Notes under the pieces: model-generated
Databases searched by the model: none
What the model was told of the DNA's origin: nothing
The model's input: the letters and a program-made list of their open reading frames with translations, nothing else
Program-made: the position numbers and the translations under genes
Assembly (NCBI RefSeq): GCF_001909285.1
Contig: NZ_MRSV01000001.1
Location: forward strand, 2,126,556 to 2,190,555
Length of the DNA stretch: 64,000 bases
Direction of reading: 5' to 3'
Source of the DNA: Exiguobacterium profundum
GTDB lineage: Bacteria > Bacillota > Bacilli > Exiguobacteriales > Exiguobacteriaceae
Part shown: positions 9,377 to 19,615 of the stretch, piece after piece
How the letters are laid out: the number at the start of each line of letters is the position of its first letter
Numbering within the stretch: position 1 is the first letter of the stretch

Positions 9377-10944
9377 TCCTCAGACATCCAAGTACGAAGC
9401 AGTTTAGCAAACTCTTCTGGATTACTTTCAGCTAATTTTTCTAACTGTTTCTTCTTCACTGCACCTTCGCCTCGCTCTTCGAGGTCTAGGTCAGGTACTT
9501 CATCTTCATATGGAACTTCCCATTCGTTCGTCTCTTCCACAACCTCTTGCTTCCGTCTACGCATCGCGAAGAAGATCAAGGCAAGAATTACGATTGCACC
9601 CGCCGCTGCCGCATACATCCACCAAGGTGTCGGTTGCTCTGTTGCTGCAACCTCTTCCACTTCAGCGAACGGTCTCGACACGACGACAACTTTCTGTTCG
9701 AGTTCAGCATCCGTGATGGCTTCATCCGTCTTCGCTAACGACGTCCGAATAATGGAATACATCATCGTCTCGAGGTCGCCTTCTAACTGCGGATCGATAC
9801 TTGTTGCGCCATCTGGTGGTTCAACGATGAGTTGGACTCCGAGGTCACGAATCGTATATGGTGCGTTTTGAATCTGCTTCGTGATGCGGTTGACCTCGTA
9901 ATTGATGATTTCATGATTCTTTTCACTTTCTTCTGTGCCATCGCCAGTCGCTGCCGGGAAGTTGATTGTGTCGTTCTCACCAGTTCCCGTCGCTTCTGTC
10001 GCCGTACCTGTTCCGCCAGTGTATGCTTCAGCAATCCGCTCGGCAGACGTGACGATGCCTTCCATGTTTTCTTCATCGACCGGCGTGACAAGATTCTGTT
10101 CTTCAGCCGTTTGTGTCGTGTCGATGTCTGCTGTGACGGAAACGAGTACGCTCCGTTCGCCGAGTAGAACCGAGAGCATCTGTTGGATTTGTTGACGTAC
10201 GTCTTTTTCGACTTTTCTCTTCAACGCCAATGGATCTGACGAGGAACCTCCAGCAACAACAGTCTGGTCGAGATCATAATACGTGAAGTATTGGTCCATA
10301 ATTGAAATGTTTTCCGGTTTCAAGTTCGGGACACTCTTACTAATCAAATGATAGAGACCTTTTACTGTGTTTGGTTCTAAATTCGTCCCCGCTCCGATGT
10401 TCAAGACGATGGACGCGGTAGGCTCACCTTGATCTTCTGCCAAGAAGACAGACTTCTCAGGAAGTGAGATGATTACTTTCGCTTGATTGATTCCTTCAAT
10501 CTGTGTGATGAGTCGCTCTAGCTCCGTCTGCATCGCACTACGTTCGATGACAGCCATCTCACGGTCTGTCGTTCCGAACCCTGCGTTTTCGCTGAAGAAA
10601 CTATAATCAATCGAGCCGGACTTTGGAATTCCGGCAGCAGCCAAACTCACTTTCAACTGATCGACCATTTCAGTCGGCACATACACGCTCACACCGTTCG
10701 AAGTCGCCTTGATTTCCGACTGTACCCCGTCTGCTGTCAACTTCTCTGTCACTTCGCCCGCTTCTTGAGCAGACAAGTTTGTATAGAGAGGTGCCATGTT
10801 TGGCCTTGAAAGGAAGAATGTGAGTATGATGGCCGCGATTAGTATGACCGCGATCGAGATGCCCCATACGAGTTTACGTTTCGCTGGCATCGCCTTTAAT
10901 GCACCGGTCATGGATTTGAATCGTTCTTTTAATTGTTCATTCAT
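9373..10944 (-). CDS. fliF: Flagellar MS-ring protein FliF
   Basis: 523 residues (B. subtilis about 536). Two membrane helices flank the periplasmic part: the first near residues 25-46 (LVWGISIAVILIAAIILTFF), the second near 430-450 (WWMYAAAAGAIVILALIFFA). YscJ/FliF ring-building motifs lie between (SLAAAGIPKSGSIDYSFF, MQTELERLITQIEGINQAKV). The cytoplasmic tail LRTWMSEE is the FliG-binding end. The protein builds the MS ring that houses the export gate. Confidence 0.96.
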   Translation of the reverse strand: MNEQLKERFKSMTGALKAMPAKRKLVWGISIAVILIAAIILTFFLSRPNMAPLYTNLSAQEAGEVTEKLTADGVQSEIKATSNGVSVYVPTEMVDQLKVSLAAAGIPKSGSIDYSFFSENAGFGTTDREMAVIERSAMQTELERLITQIEGINQAKVIISLPEKSVFLAEDQGEPTASIVLNIGAGTNLEPNTVKGLYHLISKSVPNLKPENISIMDQYFTYYDLDQTVVAGGSSSDPLALKRKVEKDVRQQIQQMLSVLLGERSVLVSVTADIDTTQTAEEQNLVTPVDEENMEGIVTSAERIAEAYTGGTGTATEATGTGENDTINFPAATGDGTEESEKNHEIINYEVNRITKQIQNAPYTIRDLGVQLIVEPPDGATSIDPQLEGDLETMMYSIIRTSLAKTDEAITDAELEQKVVVVSRPFAEVEEVAATEQPTPWWMYAAAAGAIVILALIFFAMRRRKQEVVEETNEWEVPYEDEVPDLDLEERGEGAVKKKQLEKLAESNPEEFAKLLRTWMSEE

Positions 10945-10966
10945 CGCAACTTGTCATCCTCTACAA

Positions 10967-11248
10967 TTAAACTTGCATTCGCATCATTTCTTGATAGGCC
11001 TCAACAGCCTTGTTCCTCACCTCGATGGCAAGTTGCATCGCAATCGACGACTCTTCACTTTGAATCATCACCTGATGAAGGTCAGCTTTCCCGACCGCCA
11101 AATCTTTACGGGCTTGACTAGTCGCTTGTTGTGTCTCATTCAATGCGTTCATCGCTTCATTCAAGTATGACCCAAATTGAGATGGGTTCGTTTTATTCAG
11201 TGATGGCGTGAGTTCTGGGCTCATCAATTGAATTGGATTAATTTGCAT
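10967..11248 (-). CDS. fliE: Flagellar hook-basal body protein FliE
   Basis: 93 residues. The C-terminal half has the FliE signature: DLHQVMIQSEESSIAMQLAI followed by EVRNKAVEAYQEMMRMQV. FliE links the MS ring or export gate to the proximal rod. It lies between flgC and fliF as in other Bacillales. Confidence 0.94.
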   Translation of the reverse strand: MQINPIQLMSPELTPSLNKTNPSQFGSYLNEAMNALNETQQATSQARKDLAVGKADLHQVMIQSEESSIAMQLAIEVRNKAVEAYQEMMRMQV

Positions 11249-11261
11249 CCGTTAACACTCC

Positions 11262-11690
11262 TTATCCTTTACCAATCTCCATCGCTTTTACGAGCATCGC
11301 CTTCGAGGCGTTCATCGCTGCAATGTTTGCTTCGTACGAACGAGTCGCACCCATCAAATCGACCATTTCTTTCAAGAGATCGACGTTCGGCATTTGTACG
11401 TACCCTCGCTCATCCGCATCGGGATGATTCGGGTTATAAGCCAATTTATACGGTGCATCGTCTTCGATGATTTGAGATACCTGCACCCCTCCATTAACGG
11501 CATCCATTTGTTTCCGGAATGGCGCTTCTTGCAACACGGTCATCTTTCGTGTGTATGGTTGCCACTCTCCGTCCACGAGTCTCCCGCGAGTCGTCTGAGC
11601 GTTTGCGATGTTCGCCGACACGGTATCCATTCGTAGCCGTTGTGACGTCAACGCTGAAGCTGAAATATGAAAACTATCAAACATTCCCAT
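11262..11690 (-). CDS. flgC: Flagellar basal-body rod protein FlgC
   Basis: 142 residues. The N-terminal FHISASALTSQRLRMDTVSA and NIANAQTT segment and the C-terminal VDLLKEMVDLMGATRSYEAN are rod-protein heptad regions. FlgC is a proximal-rod subunit. It lies 3 bases after flgB, in the same operon. Confidence 0.95.
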   Translation of the reverse strand: MGMFDSFHISASALTSQRLRMDTVSANIANAQTTRGRLVDGEWQPYTRKMTVLQEAPFRKQMDAVNGGVQVSQIIEDDAPYKLAYNPNHPDADERGYVQMPNVDLLKEMVDLMGATRSYEANIAAMNASKAMLVKAMEIGKG

Positions 11691-11693
11691 TGA

Positions 11694-12071
11694 TTAACGA
11701 CCTCCCCGAATAACAGATTTTAATCCCCCGAGCCTACGATTCAATTGCTCCATCATCGCCTCATACTGGAGTTGGTTTCGTGCCAGCTCACTCATTTCAT
11801 AATCCAAGTCGACGTTGTTGCCATCACTCCTCATGGCGCCACCAGCTCGATCGATGACCTTCGACTGGGTCGAGTCACTCGGACGACCACCTTGCAGCTT
11901 GAGTCGCATCTCACTCTGAAGCGTCTGCTCAAACACAGCCTGTTTGGCTTTGAAATTCGGCGTATCAATGTTTGAAAGGTTATGACTGATGACCTTTTGG
12001 TTAAGGACTGAATGGTTGATGGCTTGCTTTAGTAATTGATAGTCACTACCAATCCAATTCACGGCGTTCAC
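11694..12071 (-). CDS. flgB: Flagellar basal-body rod protein FlgB
   Basis: 125 residues beginning with GTG at 12071. The core HNLSNIDTPNFKAKQAVFEQ is the FlgB/rod signature, and the C-terminus carries DLDYEMSELARNQLQYEAMM. It is the first gene of the flagellar operon; its ribosome site (AAAGTGAG) is weak. It forms the rod segment nearest FliE. Confidence 0.93.
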   Translation of the reverse strand: MNAVNWIGSDYQLLKQAINHSVLNQKVISHNLSNIDTPNFKAKQAVFEQTLQSEMRLKLQGGRPSDSTQSKVIDRAGGAMRSDGNNVDLDYEMSELARNQLQYEAMMEQLNRRLGGLKSVIRGGR

Positions 12072-12182
12072 TCACTTTCATATAATGACTACTAAATATA
12101 CCTCATTTGGAAAATCTACTATTTCATTGAAACAAATCTGTAACAGTTCTGAAAGATATTTTTTAAAACATAGTTAAATGGC

Positions 12183-12211
12183 TTAATATCTTTTTGTCGA
12201 AATCTCGTCAA
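12183..12211 (-). promoter_or_regulatory. Sigma-A-type promoter of the flagellar (fla/che) operon
   Basis: On the minus strand, TTGACG (12206-12211) and TATTAA (12183-12188) are separated by 17 bases and lie about 110 bases upstream of flgB, directly after the codY terminator. I looked for a sigma-D box (TAAA-N15-GCCGATAT) and did not find a convincing one. Confidence 0.6.
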
Positions 12212-12237
12212 AAGGTGAAAATAATTACTTTTGTACT

Positions 12238-12275
12238 AAAAAAAACCGCCTCCTTATCAAGGAAAGCGGTTTTTT
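12238..12275 (-). terminator. Rho-independent terminator after codY
   Basis: A near-perfect hairpin (AAAACCGC with GCGGTTTT, and an inner CCTT/AAGG arm) is flanked by A-runs on one side and T-runs on the other, so it could work in both directions. It separates codY from the flagellar operon. Confidence 0.85.
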
Positions 12276-12334
12276 AGGAATAAAGTCCCTTTTAAAAGTG
12301 TTTTCAATGGAAATTACACATCGAAAGTTGTATT

Positions 12335-13114
12335 TCAGTTTGATTTCAGTTTTTGCAATTCAAACAAGAAGTTGTCATTTAATATCTTGATATATGTTCC
12401 TTTCATTCCTAAAGAACGTGATTCAATGACCCCTGCACTTTCTAATTTCCGAAGTGCGTTGACGATGACCGAACGCGTGATTCCCACTCTGTCGGCAATT
12501 TTGGAAGCAACTAGTAATCCTTCGTTTCCACCAAGCTCTTCGAAGATATGTTCGATTGCCTCAAGCTCTGAATACGATAACGAGTTAATCGCCATCTGGA
12601 CGACCGCTTTCTTGCGTGCCGACGTTTCTGCTTCCGCAGCCTTCTCACGAAGGATCTCCATTCCAACTACAGTTGCAGAGTACTCCGCTAGAACGAGGTC
12701 ATCTTCTGTGAATTCATTCGCCAATCGACCGAGTACGAGCGTACCTAAACGTTCTCCTCCACCGATGATTGGAACAATCGTCGTCATGGAGTTGAGGAAT
12801 AGATCGTGGTTCTCGACTGGGAACGCTGTATATTCACTATCGATATCGATGTTCGCTGTCGTTTCTTTCACATTGAACAAGTTCGAAGCATATGGCTCCG
12901 GGAACTGTCGATCGACTAAGAATGCTTTCATCCGGTCATTCTCAATCTGTTGTTTGATTGCAAAACCGAGAAGTCGTCCCCGACGGCTCACGATAAACGT
13001 GTTGGACTCAAGAACTTCACGCATTTTGTCCGCCATTTCTTTAAAGTCAACGTGCGCACTTGCCTCTTGTTGAAGCATTGTGTTTAATTGGCGTGTTTTT
13101 TCTAGTAAGTTCAT
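12335..13114 (-). CDS. codY: GTP-sensing transcriptional pleiotropic repressor CodY
   Basis: 259 residues, the same length as B. subtilis CodY. An N-terminal GAF domain (about 1-155), which binds branched-chain amino acids in this family, is joined by a helix to a winged helix-turn-helix (about 200-250; [20 protein letters not shown], where [14 protein letters not shown] is the recognition region). CodY represses nutrient-uptake, degradation and often motility genes when GTP and branched-chain amino acids are abundant. It is 36 bases downstream of hslU, probably in the same transcript. Confidence 0.97.
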   Translation of the reverse strand: MNLLEKTRQLNTMLQQEASAHVDFKEMADKMREVLESNTFIVSRRGRLLGFAIKQQIENDRMKAFLVDRQFPEPYASNLFNVKETTANIDIDSEYTAFPVENHDLFLNSMTTIVPIIGGGERLGTLVLGRLANEFTEDDLVLAEYSATVVGMEILREKAAEAETSARKKAVVQMAINSLSYSELEAIEHIFEELGGNEGLLVASKIADRVGITRSVIVNALRKLESAGVIESRSLGMKGTYIKILNDNFLFELQKLKSN

Positions 13115-13150
13115 ATTCTCTATTTCCTCCCTGTATGTGCATACAGAATC

Positions 13151-14521
13151 TTATAATATATATTGGCTCAAATCACGATCGTCGGCGATGGAACCGACTT
13201 TTGCTTGTACGTAAGCGGGTGTGATTTCTACGGTTGTTTGTGGCATATCTGCCGCTTCAAATGATAAATCTTCTAAAACGCGCTCCATTATAGTATAGAG
13301 GCGACGTGCACCGATGTCATCGGTCTCACGATTGACATGTGTCGCAATTTTCGCAATTTCTTCAATGGCCTCATGCGTGAAACGGACCGTGATTTCTTCA
13401 GATTCTAACAAGGCCGTATATTGTTTAATGAGTGCCTGCGACGGTTCCGTCAAAATCTTGACGAAGTCTTCTTCCGTCAAGCTGCTCAATTCAACACGAA
13501 TTGGGAAGCGTCCTTGTAGCTCTGGAATCAGGTCAGACGGCTTAGCCATATGGAATGCACCGGCCGCGATGAAAAGAACATGATCCGTTTTAACCGGTCC
13601 ATACTTCGTGACGACCGTAGATCCTTCTACAATCGGAAGAATGTCACGCTGCACCCCTTCACGGGATACTCCGGCGTGATCTTGTGATTTTGTGGCGATC
13701 TTATCGATTTCATCCACGAAGATGATACCCATCTGTTCACTGCGCCGCACGGCTTCATCGTGGACTTCGTTCAAGTCCAGCAAGTTCTCTGCTTCTTCAG
13801 CAATGAGAAGCGGTCTTGCTTCACGAACCGTCAGCTTACGTTGTTTCCGTTTCTTTGGAACGATTTGACCGAGCATATCCTGAAGATTCGACAAACCTTC
13901 CATCCCTTGACCCTGAAACAAATCCATCGTCTGCTTTTCTTCTAATTCCACTTCAATCACGCGTTCTTCGAGTTCACCGAGTTCGAGCAAGCGTCGAAGT
14001 TGCGAACGGTCATTATTGGATGTGTCCGACGTGGTTTCTGGCTGTTGTGTCTGTCCGCCGAACAACGCTTCGAACGGATTCGATGCAGTAGGTGTCGCTT
14101 TTGCTTTTCCTTGTAGCGCATCTAAAAGGCGTTCCGTCGCCGCACGTTCCGCTGGCTCCTTCACATCTTCTTTTTTCTCTTCTTTTACAAGACGAACCGA
14201 TGCCTCAACGAGATCACGTACCATCGATTCAACGTCACGACCGACGTAACCAACTTCCGTAAATTTCGTTGCTTCTACCTTCACAAACGGTGCACCGACA
14301 AGCTTAGCTAACCGTCGAGCAATTTCGGTCTTTCCGACCCCGGTCGGTCCGATCATCAAAATATTTTTTGGTGTAACCTCATCGCGAAGGTCTGCACTTA
14401 ACTTTTGACGACGATAGCGATTTCGTAGAGCAATCGAAACTGCTCGCTTGGCATCCTTTTGTCCGATTACAAAACGGTCTAACTCCGTTACGATTTGTCT
14501 AGGTGTCAACTCTCGGTTCAT
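13151..14521 (-). CDS. hslU: ATP-dependent protease ATPase subunit HslU (ClpY)
   Basis: 456 residues. AAA+ unfoldase with Walker [19 protein letters not shown] (about 56), Walker [12 protein letters not shown], the intermediate I-domain (about 110-240, charged), and the sensor region [20 protein letters not shown]. The C-terminal SQYIL docks into HslV. It unfolds substrates for the HslV peptidase. The start overlaps the end of hslV by 4 bases. Confidence 0.97.
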   Translation of the reverse strand: MNRELTPRQIVTELDRFVIGQKDAKRAVSIALRNRYRRQKLSADLRDEVTPKNILMIGPTGVGKTEIARRLAKLVGAPFVKVEATKFTEVGYVGRDVESMVRDLVEASVRLVKEEKKEDVKEPAERAATERLLDALQGKAKATPTASNPFEALFGGQTQQPETTSDTSNNDRSQLRRLLELGELEERVIEVELEEKQTMDLFQGQGMEGLSNLQDMLGQIVPKKRKQRKLTVREARPLLIAEEAENLLDLNEVHDEAVRRSEQMGIIFVDEIDKIATKSQDHAGVSREGVQRDILPIVEGSTVVTKYGPVKTDHVLFIAAGAFHMAKPSDLIPELQGRFPIRVELSSLTEEDFVKILTEPSQALIKQYTALLESEEITVRFTHEAIEEIAKIATHVNRETDDIGARRLYTIMERVLEDLSFEAADMPQTTVEITPAYVQAKVGSIADDRDLSQYIL

Positions 14522-15066
14522 TCAGCAGCGCCTCCAATCGTTTCTACAATGACTTGATCATTTGTATACACGCAAAGCTCACCAGCGATTTCAAGAGCGG
14601 CACGCGCGATTTCTTCAGCAGACTTTTCAGCAGAATGGCGTACGAGTGCGCGACCTGCCGCTAAGGCATAGTTCCCACCGGATCCGATTGCAAGAATTCC
14701 ATCGTCCGGCTCAATCACTTCTCCATTCCCAGAGACGAGCAAAAGATGATCGGCATCCATCACAATCAATAGTGCCTCGAGTTGACGCAACATCTTATCC
14801 CCACGCCATTCTTTCGCAAGTTCTACCGCTGCTCGCGGCAAGTTACCGTTATACATTTCAAGTTTCGATTCAAACTTTTCAAACAATGTGAAAGCATCGG
14901 CTACGCTACCTGCAAAACCGGCAACGACTTTCCCGCCATAAAGGCGTCTGACTTTCTTCGCCTTGTTTTTCATGATGACGGCATTCCCGAATGTGACTTG
15001 GCCATCTCCACTCATCGCACATTGGCCATTGTGTCGAACTACAAAAATCGTTGTTGCATGAAACAT
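14518..15066 (-). CDS. hslV: ATP-dependent protease peptidase subunit HslV (ClpQ)
   Basis: 182 residues. The N-terminus reads [15 protein letters not shown], followed by [17 protein letters not shown], the proteasome beta-type fold. [18 protein letters not shown] is the conserved C-terminal part. The AGGAGG site seven bases upstream fixes this ATG. The family nucleophile is the N-terminal Thr of TTI; B. subtilis ClpQ has a short extension with an N-terminal Ser. Here the extension is MFHA with no Ser, so the active nucleophile is unclear (Thr after removal of four residues is one possibility). Confidence 0.95.
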   Translation of the reverse strand: MFHATTIFVVRHNGQCAMSGDGQVTFGNAVIMKNKAKKVRRLYGGKVVAGFAGSVADAFTLFEKFESKLEMYNGNLPRAAVELAKEWRGDKMLRQLEALLIVMDADHLLLVSGNGEVIEPDDGILAIGSGGNYALAAGRALVRHSAEKSAEEIARAALEIAGELCVYTNDQVIVETIGGAAE

Positions 15067-15077
15067 ATCGTAACCTC

Positions 15078-15959
15078 CTACTTTCTTGGATGTGTCGCTT
15101 GATAAATCGACCGAAGTCGTTCGGTCGATACATGGGTATACCGCCCGGTCGTCGACAAGGACTCATGCCCAAGCAACTCTTGGACGGCACGCAAGTCCGC
15201 TCCCCGTTCTAACAAGTCCGTCGCAAAGCTGTGTCGCAACGAGTGCGGGGTAAGTGGTTTATGTACCCCACTGTCTTTTCTCAAACGTTTCATGACATAG
15301 CGGATTTGGTCTGTTGTCATCCGATTCCCTTTTTGACTCAAAAATAATGCGGTTTCTGTCGGGAGCCCGACACCTTTGCGTAGTTCGATATAACGCTGCA
15401 AAGCATGTACGGCATATTGTCCGATTGGGACATATCGTTCTTTCTTCCCTTTTCCCATCACATGGACAAAGGATAAAACCTCATCGAACGAGGAAAGGTT
15501 CATCCCACACAGTTCTGCGACGCGGATTCCCGTCCCATAGAGCACTTCTACGATGGCGACGTCCCTCGCCTGTAAAAAAGGATCTTCCTGCCTCGAGGCA
15601 GTCTCCAACAGTTGCTCGACTTCCGTCGGGACGGCAAAGGTCGGCAAGGACTGTCTCTTTTTCGGTGAGTTTTGGTCGTGGAACAACGGTTCTCCACCTT
15701 GTTCTCTTGCCATAAACTTCCCGAATTGCTTGAAACAAGATACTTTTTGGGACACCGTAGACGCGGCCAATTGTTTCTCATAAAGGACATATAAATAACG
15801 CCGCGCCGTCTGAGCATCGTAGGGATCTTGATGCGTCGATTGGCAATATGCGGCGTACTGGTCGAGCGTTTGCTCGTAAGAGCGTTTCGTATGAGGAGAC
15901 AGTCGACGTTCAATTTGGCAGTAGCGTAAAAAGGATTGTCGATCCTCTAAAAATCCCAT
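15078..15959 (-). CDS. xerC: Tyrosine recombinase XerC (CodV)
   Basis: 293 residues from ATG 15959, set by GGAGG just upstream; an in-frame extension to 16094 covers the promoter and is unlikely. N-terminal SAM-like DNA-binding domain (about 1-85), then the catalytic domain with [12 protein letters not shown] (first Arg), [20 protein letters not shown] (His-x-x-Arg) and [11 protein letters not shown] (Tyr nucleophile). It resolves chromosome dimers at dif with XerD. It lies 11 bases before hslV, as codV does in B. subtilis. Confidence 0.95.
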   Translation of the reverse strand: MGFLEDRQSFLRYCQIERRLSPHTKRSYEQTLDQYAAYCQSTHQDPYDAQTARRYLYVLYEKQLAASTVSQKVSCFKQFGKFMAREQGGEPLFHDQNSPKKRQSLPTFAVPTEVEQLLETASRQEDPFLQARDVAIVEVLYGTGIRVAELCGMNLSSFDEVLSFVHVMGKGKKERYVPIGQYAVHALQRYIELRKGVGLPTETALFLSQKGNRMTTDQIRYVMKRLRKDSGVHKPLTPHSLRHSFATDLLERGADLRAVQELLGHESLSTTGRYTHVSTERLRSIYQATHPRK

Positions 15960-16013
15960 TTTATCGCCTCCTCGATGACTCGTAAAAACGCATGTTCTCG
16001 TCAAATCGAAATT

Positions 16014-16042
16014 AGCATAGCATACAGAATGTAAGGTGACAA
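16014..16042 (-). promoter_or_regulatory. Sigma-A-type promoter before xerC-hslVU-codY
   Basis: Minus-strand TTGTCA (16037-16042) and TATGCT (16014-16019), spacing 17, lie about 55 bases upstream of xerC. This splits the 184-base gap between trmFO and xerC; nothing else is seen in that gap except an AGCCA/TGGTT mini-hairpin with a T-run just after trmFO, perhaps a weak terminator. Confidence 0.6.
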
Positions 16043-16143
16043 TAGATAGCCGTTCAATAATCTGAAAATTTTCAAAGTATGAAACAAAATACACAATTGA
16101 AATTTTACTTCAAAACAAAAAAACCAAAAAATGGCTCTCCTGT

Positions 16144-17454
16144 TCAAAGATCTTTATACTGTTGTATCGTTTCTAACGCACGGTTCGCGTAACGCTCGTA
16201 CCGTTCTTGTTTCTTCATCTTTTTCGGAGCGTCTTCTAGTGATGGTACCAATCCGAAGTTTGCATTCATCGGTTGGAAATGCTTCCCGTCGGCTGTCGTG
16301 ATATAATGCGCCATCGAACCAAGCATCGTCTCACGCGGGAGAACGACGAGTTCTTCACCTGCGATCATCTTCGCCGCATTGATTCCAGCTAGAAGCCCGG
16401 ACGCTGCCGACTCCACATATCCTTCTACCCCTGTCATCTGACCGGCGAAGAAGAGCGTGTCACGTGTACGCGCCTGATACGTCGGCTTGAGTAAGCTCGG
16501 TGAGTTGATGAACGTGTTACGGTGCATGACACCGTAACGGACGATGTCCGCATTCTCGAGTCCCGGGATGAGACGGATGATGCGCTTCTGTTCGCCCCAC
16601 TTCAAATGTGTTTGGAAGCCTACCAAGTTATACAGTGTGCCCGCCGAGTTGTCTTGACGAAGCTGAACGACGGCATATGGACGTTTTCCTGTCTTCGGGT
16701 CTTCTAATCCGACCGGCTTCATCGGTCCGAAAAGAAGCGTCTTTTTCCCACGCTCGGCCATGACTTCAAACGGCATGCATCCTTCAAAGTAAATCTCTTT
16801 TTCAAACTCTTTTAGCGGAACGACTTCTGCCTTGATCAGCTCTTCGTAAAAAACGTCAAACTCTTCTTCTGTCATCGGACAGTTCAAGTAAGCGGCTTCA
16901 CCTTTGTCGTAACGCGACTTCAAATAGACTTTATCCCGATCAATCGTATCACCATCTAGAATTGGTGCTGCCGCGTCATAGAAGTAGAGATAATCTTCTC
17001 CTGTGAATGCCTTGAGTGATGCAGAGAGGTCAGGGGAGGTCAAAGGGCCAGTCGCCACGATGACGATCCCTTCAGGAATCTCTTTGAGCTCTTCGTTGTG
17101 CACTGTGACATTCTCGTGGTTCTTTAGCTTCTCGGTGATGAATCCGGCAAACTCATGACGATCGACGGCAAGGGCACCCCCAGCAGGTACACTTGCCGTG
17201 TCCGCCGCCTTTAAGATGAGCGAGTCAAGCGTACGCATTTCTTCTTTCAAGACACCTACGGCATTTTGAAGACCGTTCGCACGTAGCGAGTTCGAACAGA
17301 CGAGTTCTGCAAATTGATCCGTGTGGTGCGCCGGTGTTTGACGAACCGGTCTCATTTCATACAAATCTACTTGAATACCGCGCTTAGCGAGTTGCCAAGC
17401 CGCTTCGGAGCCGGCCAATCCAGCTCCGATTACAGTTACACGTTGTTGCAACAT
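16144..17454 (-). CDS. trmFO: Methylenetetrahydrofolate--tRNA-(uracil-5-)-methyltransferase TrmFO
   Basis: 436 residues from ATG 17454, which follows GAGGAGG and forms a TAATG overlap with the stop of full-length topA. The FAD-binding motif [20 protein letters not shown] is at the N-terminus. TrmFO makes 5-methyluridine at position 54 of tRNA using methylene-THF and [23 protein letters not shown] is a typical C-terminal motif. It is the normal neighbour of topA and xerC. Confidence 0.96.
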   Translation of the reverse strand: MLQQRVTVIGAGLAGSEAAWQLAKRGIQVDLYEMRPVRQTPAHHTDQFAELVCSNSLRANGLQNAVGVLKEEMRTLDSLILKAADTASVPAGGALAVDRHEFAGFITEKLKNHENVTVHNEELKEIPEGIVIVATGPLTSPDLSASLKAFTGEDYLYFYDAAAPILDGDTIDRDKVYLKSRYDKGEAAYLNCPMTEEEFDVFYEELIKAEVVPLKEFEKEIYFEGCMPFEVMAERGKKTLLFGPMKPVGLEDPKTGKRPYAVVQLRQDNSAGTLYNLVGFQTHLKWGEQKRIIRLIPGLENADIVRYGVMHRNTFINSPSLLKPTYQARTRDTLFFAGQMTGVEGYVESAASGLLAGINAAKMIAGEELVVLPRETMLGSMAHYITTADGKHFQPMNANFGLVPSLEDAPKKMKKQERYERYANRALETIQQYKDL

Positions 17455-19550
17455 TAATCCTCCTCTTGCTGATGTACCTCGGTGTGGGTACAGTTCGTAC
17501 ATTGATATTTCACGCCGTCTTTAATTTTTTTCTCGACCATCTAACTGTCGCATACTGGACACGGTTTCGCAACCGGTTTATCCCATGAGACGAATTCACA
17601 TTCCGGATAGTTCGAGCAACCATAGAATAGACGACCTTTTTTACTACGACGTTCTACGATTTGTCCATCCTTACAGTTCGGACACGGGACACCGATTTCG
17701 ACTTGTACCGGTTTCGTGTTCGTACAGTTCGGGAAGTTCGAGCACGCCATGAACTTGCCGTAGCGTCCCATCTTGATGACCATTGGTGACCCACAGACTT
17801 CACAATCAATTCCGGCAGGTTCATCTTTCACTTCGATTTTCTCGATTTCTTCTTCAGCACGCTTCAATCGTTTCTCGAAAGAACGATAAATCGGAGCGAC
17901 GACTTCCGTCCACTCGACTTCCTTATGCTCGATCGAATCAAGAAGGGTCTCCATGTCGGCCGTGAACTGGACCGTGATGAAGTCGTTGAAATACTCATCA
18001 ATCATCTCGATGACGAGTTCTCCAAGTTCAGTCGGTAAAAACTTTTTCTCTTCGAGAACGACATAACCGCGTCGTTGGATCGTGTCGAGTGTCGGCGCGT
18101 ACGTCGACGGACGACCAATCCCGAGTTCTTCCATCGCTCGAACGAGTCGCGCCTCTGTATAACGAGGTGGCGGTTGTGTGAAGTGTTGTTTCGGCTCAAT
18201 CGTTTCAAACGTCACGGTATCATCCACTTCGAGAGGTGGCAATAATCCTTCCTTCTCTTGGTTCGTGTCCTCAATGTCATCGTCTTTCGACTCGATATAC
18301 ACTTTCATGAAACCAGGGAATTTGACTGTCGACCCGTTCGCACGGAAAATCATCCCGTTCGACTCGACGTCGATTTTGACCGTATCAAGAACAGCTGGCG
18401 CCATTTGGCTCGCAATCAATCGTTCCCAAATCAACTTATACAGTCGCAACTGGTCACGTGACAGATATGGCTTCAAGGAAGCTGGGTCGCGCAATGCTGA
18501 AGTCGGACGAATCGCTTCGTGCGCGTCTTGGGCATTCGCTGATTTCTTTTCTTTTTGTTTCTGTGAGGCGACATACTCTTCACCGAATGTCGATTCGATA
18601 TATTCCTTCGCCTCCGTCTTCGCCAAATCAGAGATACGTGTCGAGTCGGTACGCATATACGTAATCAAACCGACTGTACCCTCTTTTTTACCGAGATCTT
18701 TTCCTTCATATAATTGCTGCGCGAGCATCATTGTCTTCTTCGCACGGAAATTCAATTTACGGGCAGCATCCTGCTGCAATGAACTTGTCGTGAACGGTAG
18801 CGAAGCGTTCCGCTTCCGTTCTTTCTTCGTTACATCAATGACTTTAAACGTATCATCGATGGTATCGAGGACAGATTGCGCGTCTTCTTCAGACTTCAAT
18901 TCCATCTTCTTCCCATCTTTTCCGTAAAATGAAGTCTCGAACGTTTCCCCATCATGATTTAAATCAAGTTTAATCGTCCAATACTCTTCCGGGTCGAACG
19001 CGTTAATTTCGCGCTCACGGTCGATAATCATCTTCACGGCTACCGATTGAACTCGCCCTGCAGACAATCCTTTTTTGTTTTTTTTTCATAATAATGGGCT
19101 CATCCCGTATCCGACAAGACGATCTAAAATACGTCGGGCTTGTTGTGCATCGACAAGATCGTGATTGATCTTACGTGGATGTTTAAACGATTCTTTAATC
19201 GCATCTTTCGTAATTTCGTTAAAGACGACACGACATTCTGTCGTTTCATCGACACCGAGTGCGCGTGCTAAATGCCAAGCAATCGCTTCCCCTTCTCTAT
19301 CGGGGTCGGCCGCGAGAAAGATTTTTGTCGCTTTTTTCGCTGCTGTCTTCAATTCTTTCAATACCGGTCCTTTACCACGGATGGTAATATACTTCGGTTC
19401 AAAGTCGTGTTCGACGTCTACACCGAGTTGACTTTTAGGCAAGTCAATCACGTGCCCCATCGAAGCTTTGACCATATAATTCGGACCTAAATAACGTTTA
19501 ATTGTTTTTGCTTTCGCAGGTGATTCGACGATCACCAGATATTTTGCCAT
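17454..19550 (-). pseudogene. topA: DNA topoisomerase I, interrupted by two in-frame stops (TGA codon 155, TAG codon 670)
   Basis: The whole frame is 698 codons (B. subtilis 691). It starts [20 protein letters not shown] with the TOPRIM motif ([20 protein letters not shown]). A TGA at 19086-19088 breaks [12 protein letters not shown] from [19 protein letters not shown]; the family has Trp there. The catalytic Tyr is in the [12 protein letters not shown] region (about 300). Three C-terminal zinc fingers follow; the third (CPVC...CTNC) is cut by a TAG at 17541-17543 and then continues [17 protein letters not shown] to a TAA at 17454 that overlaps the trmFO start. Both stops are in frame with no indel. 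The gene is essential in relatives, so sequence error or read-through should be excluded before calling it dead. Visible open pieces: 19086-19550 and 17541-19067. Confidence 0.93.
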
Positions 19551-19615
19551 ACATCTGCTCCCCTTTTAGAGGTCATTTAAATCCCTACCATAATATTCAT
19601 GTTCTCACTGGTTTG

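Noticed and set aside
12072-12182. A sigma-D promoter before flgB
   Set aside because: No TAAA and GCCGATAT pair at the right spacing was found; only the sigma-A-like site is supported.
15960-16094. N-terminal extension of xerC to 16094
   Set aside because: It would cover the promoter; a strong ribosome site supports ATG 15959.
19086-19088. Selenocysteine at the topA TGA
   Set aside because: The family residue is Trp, no stable stem-loop of SECIS type follows the TGA (the next 16 bases are almost all A), and the other genes use TAA and TAG.
19067-19110. A frame shift in topA at the A9 run
   Set aside because: The two pieces are in the same frame (distance between starts is a multiple of 3). 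The break is a TGA codon, not an indel.
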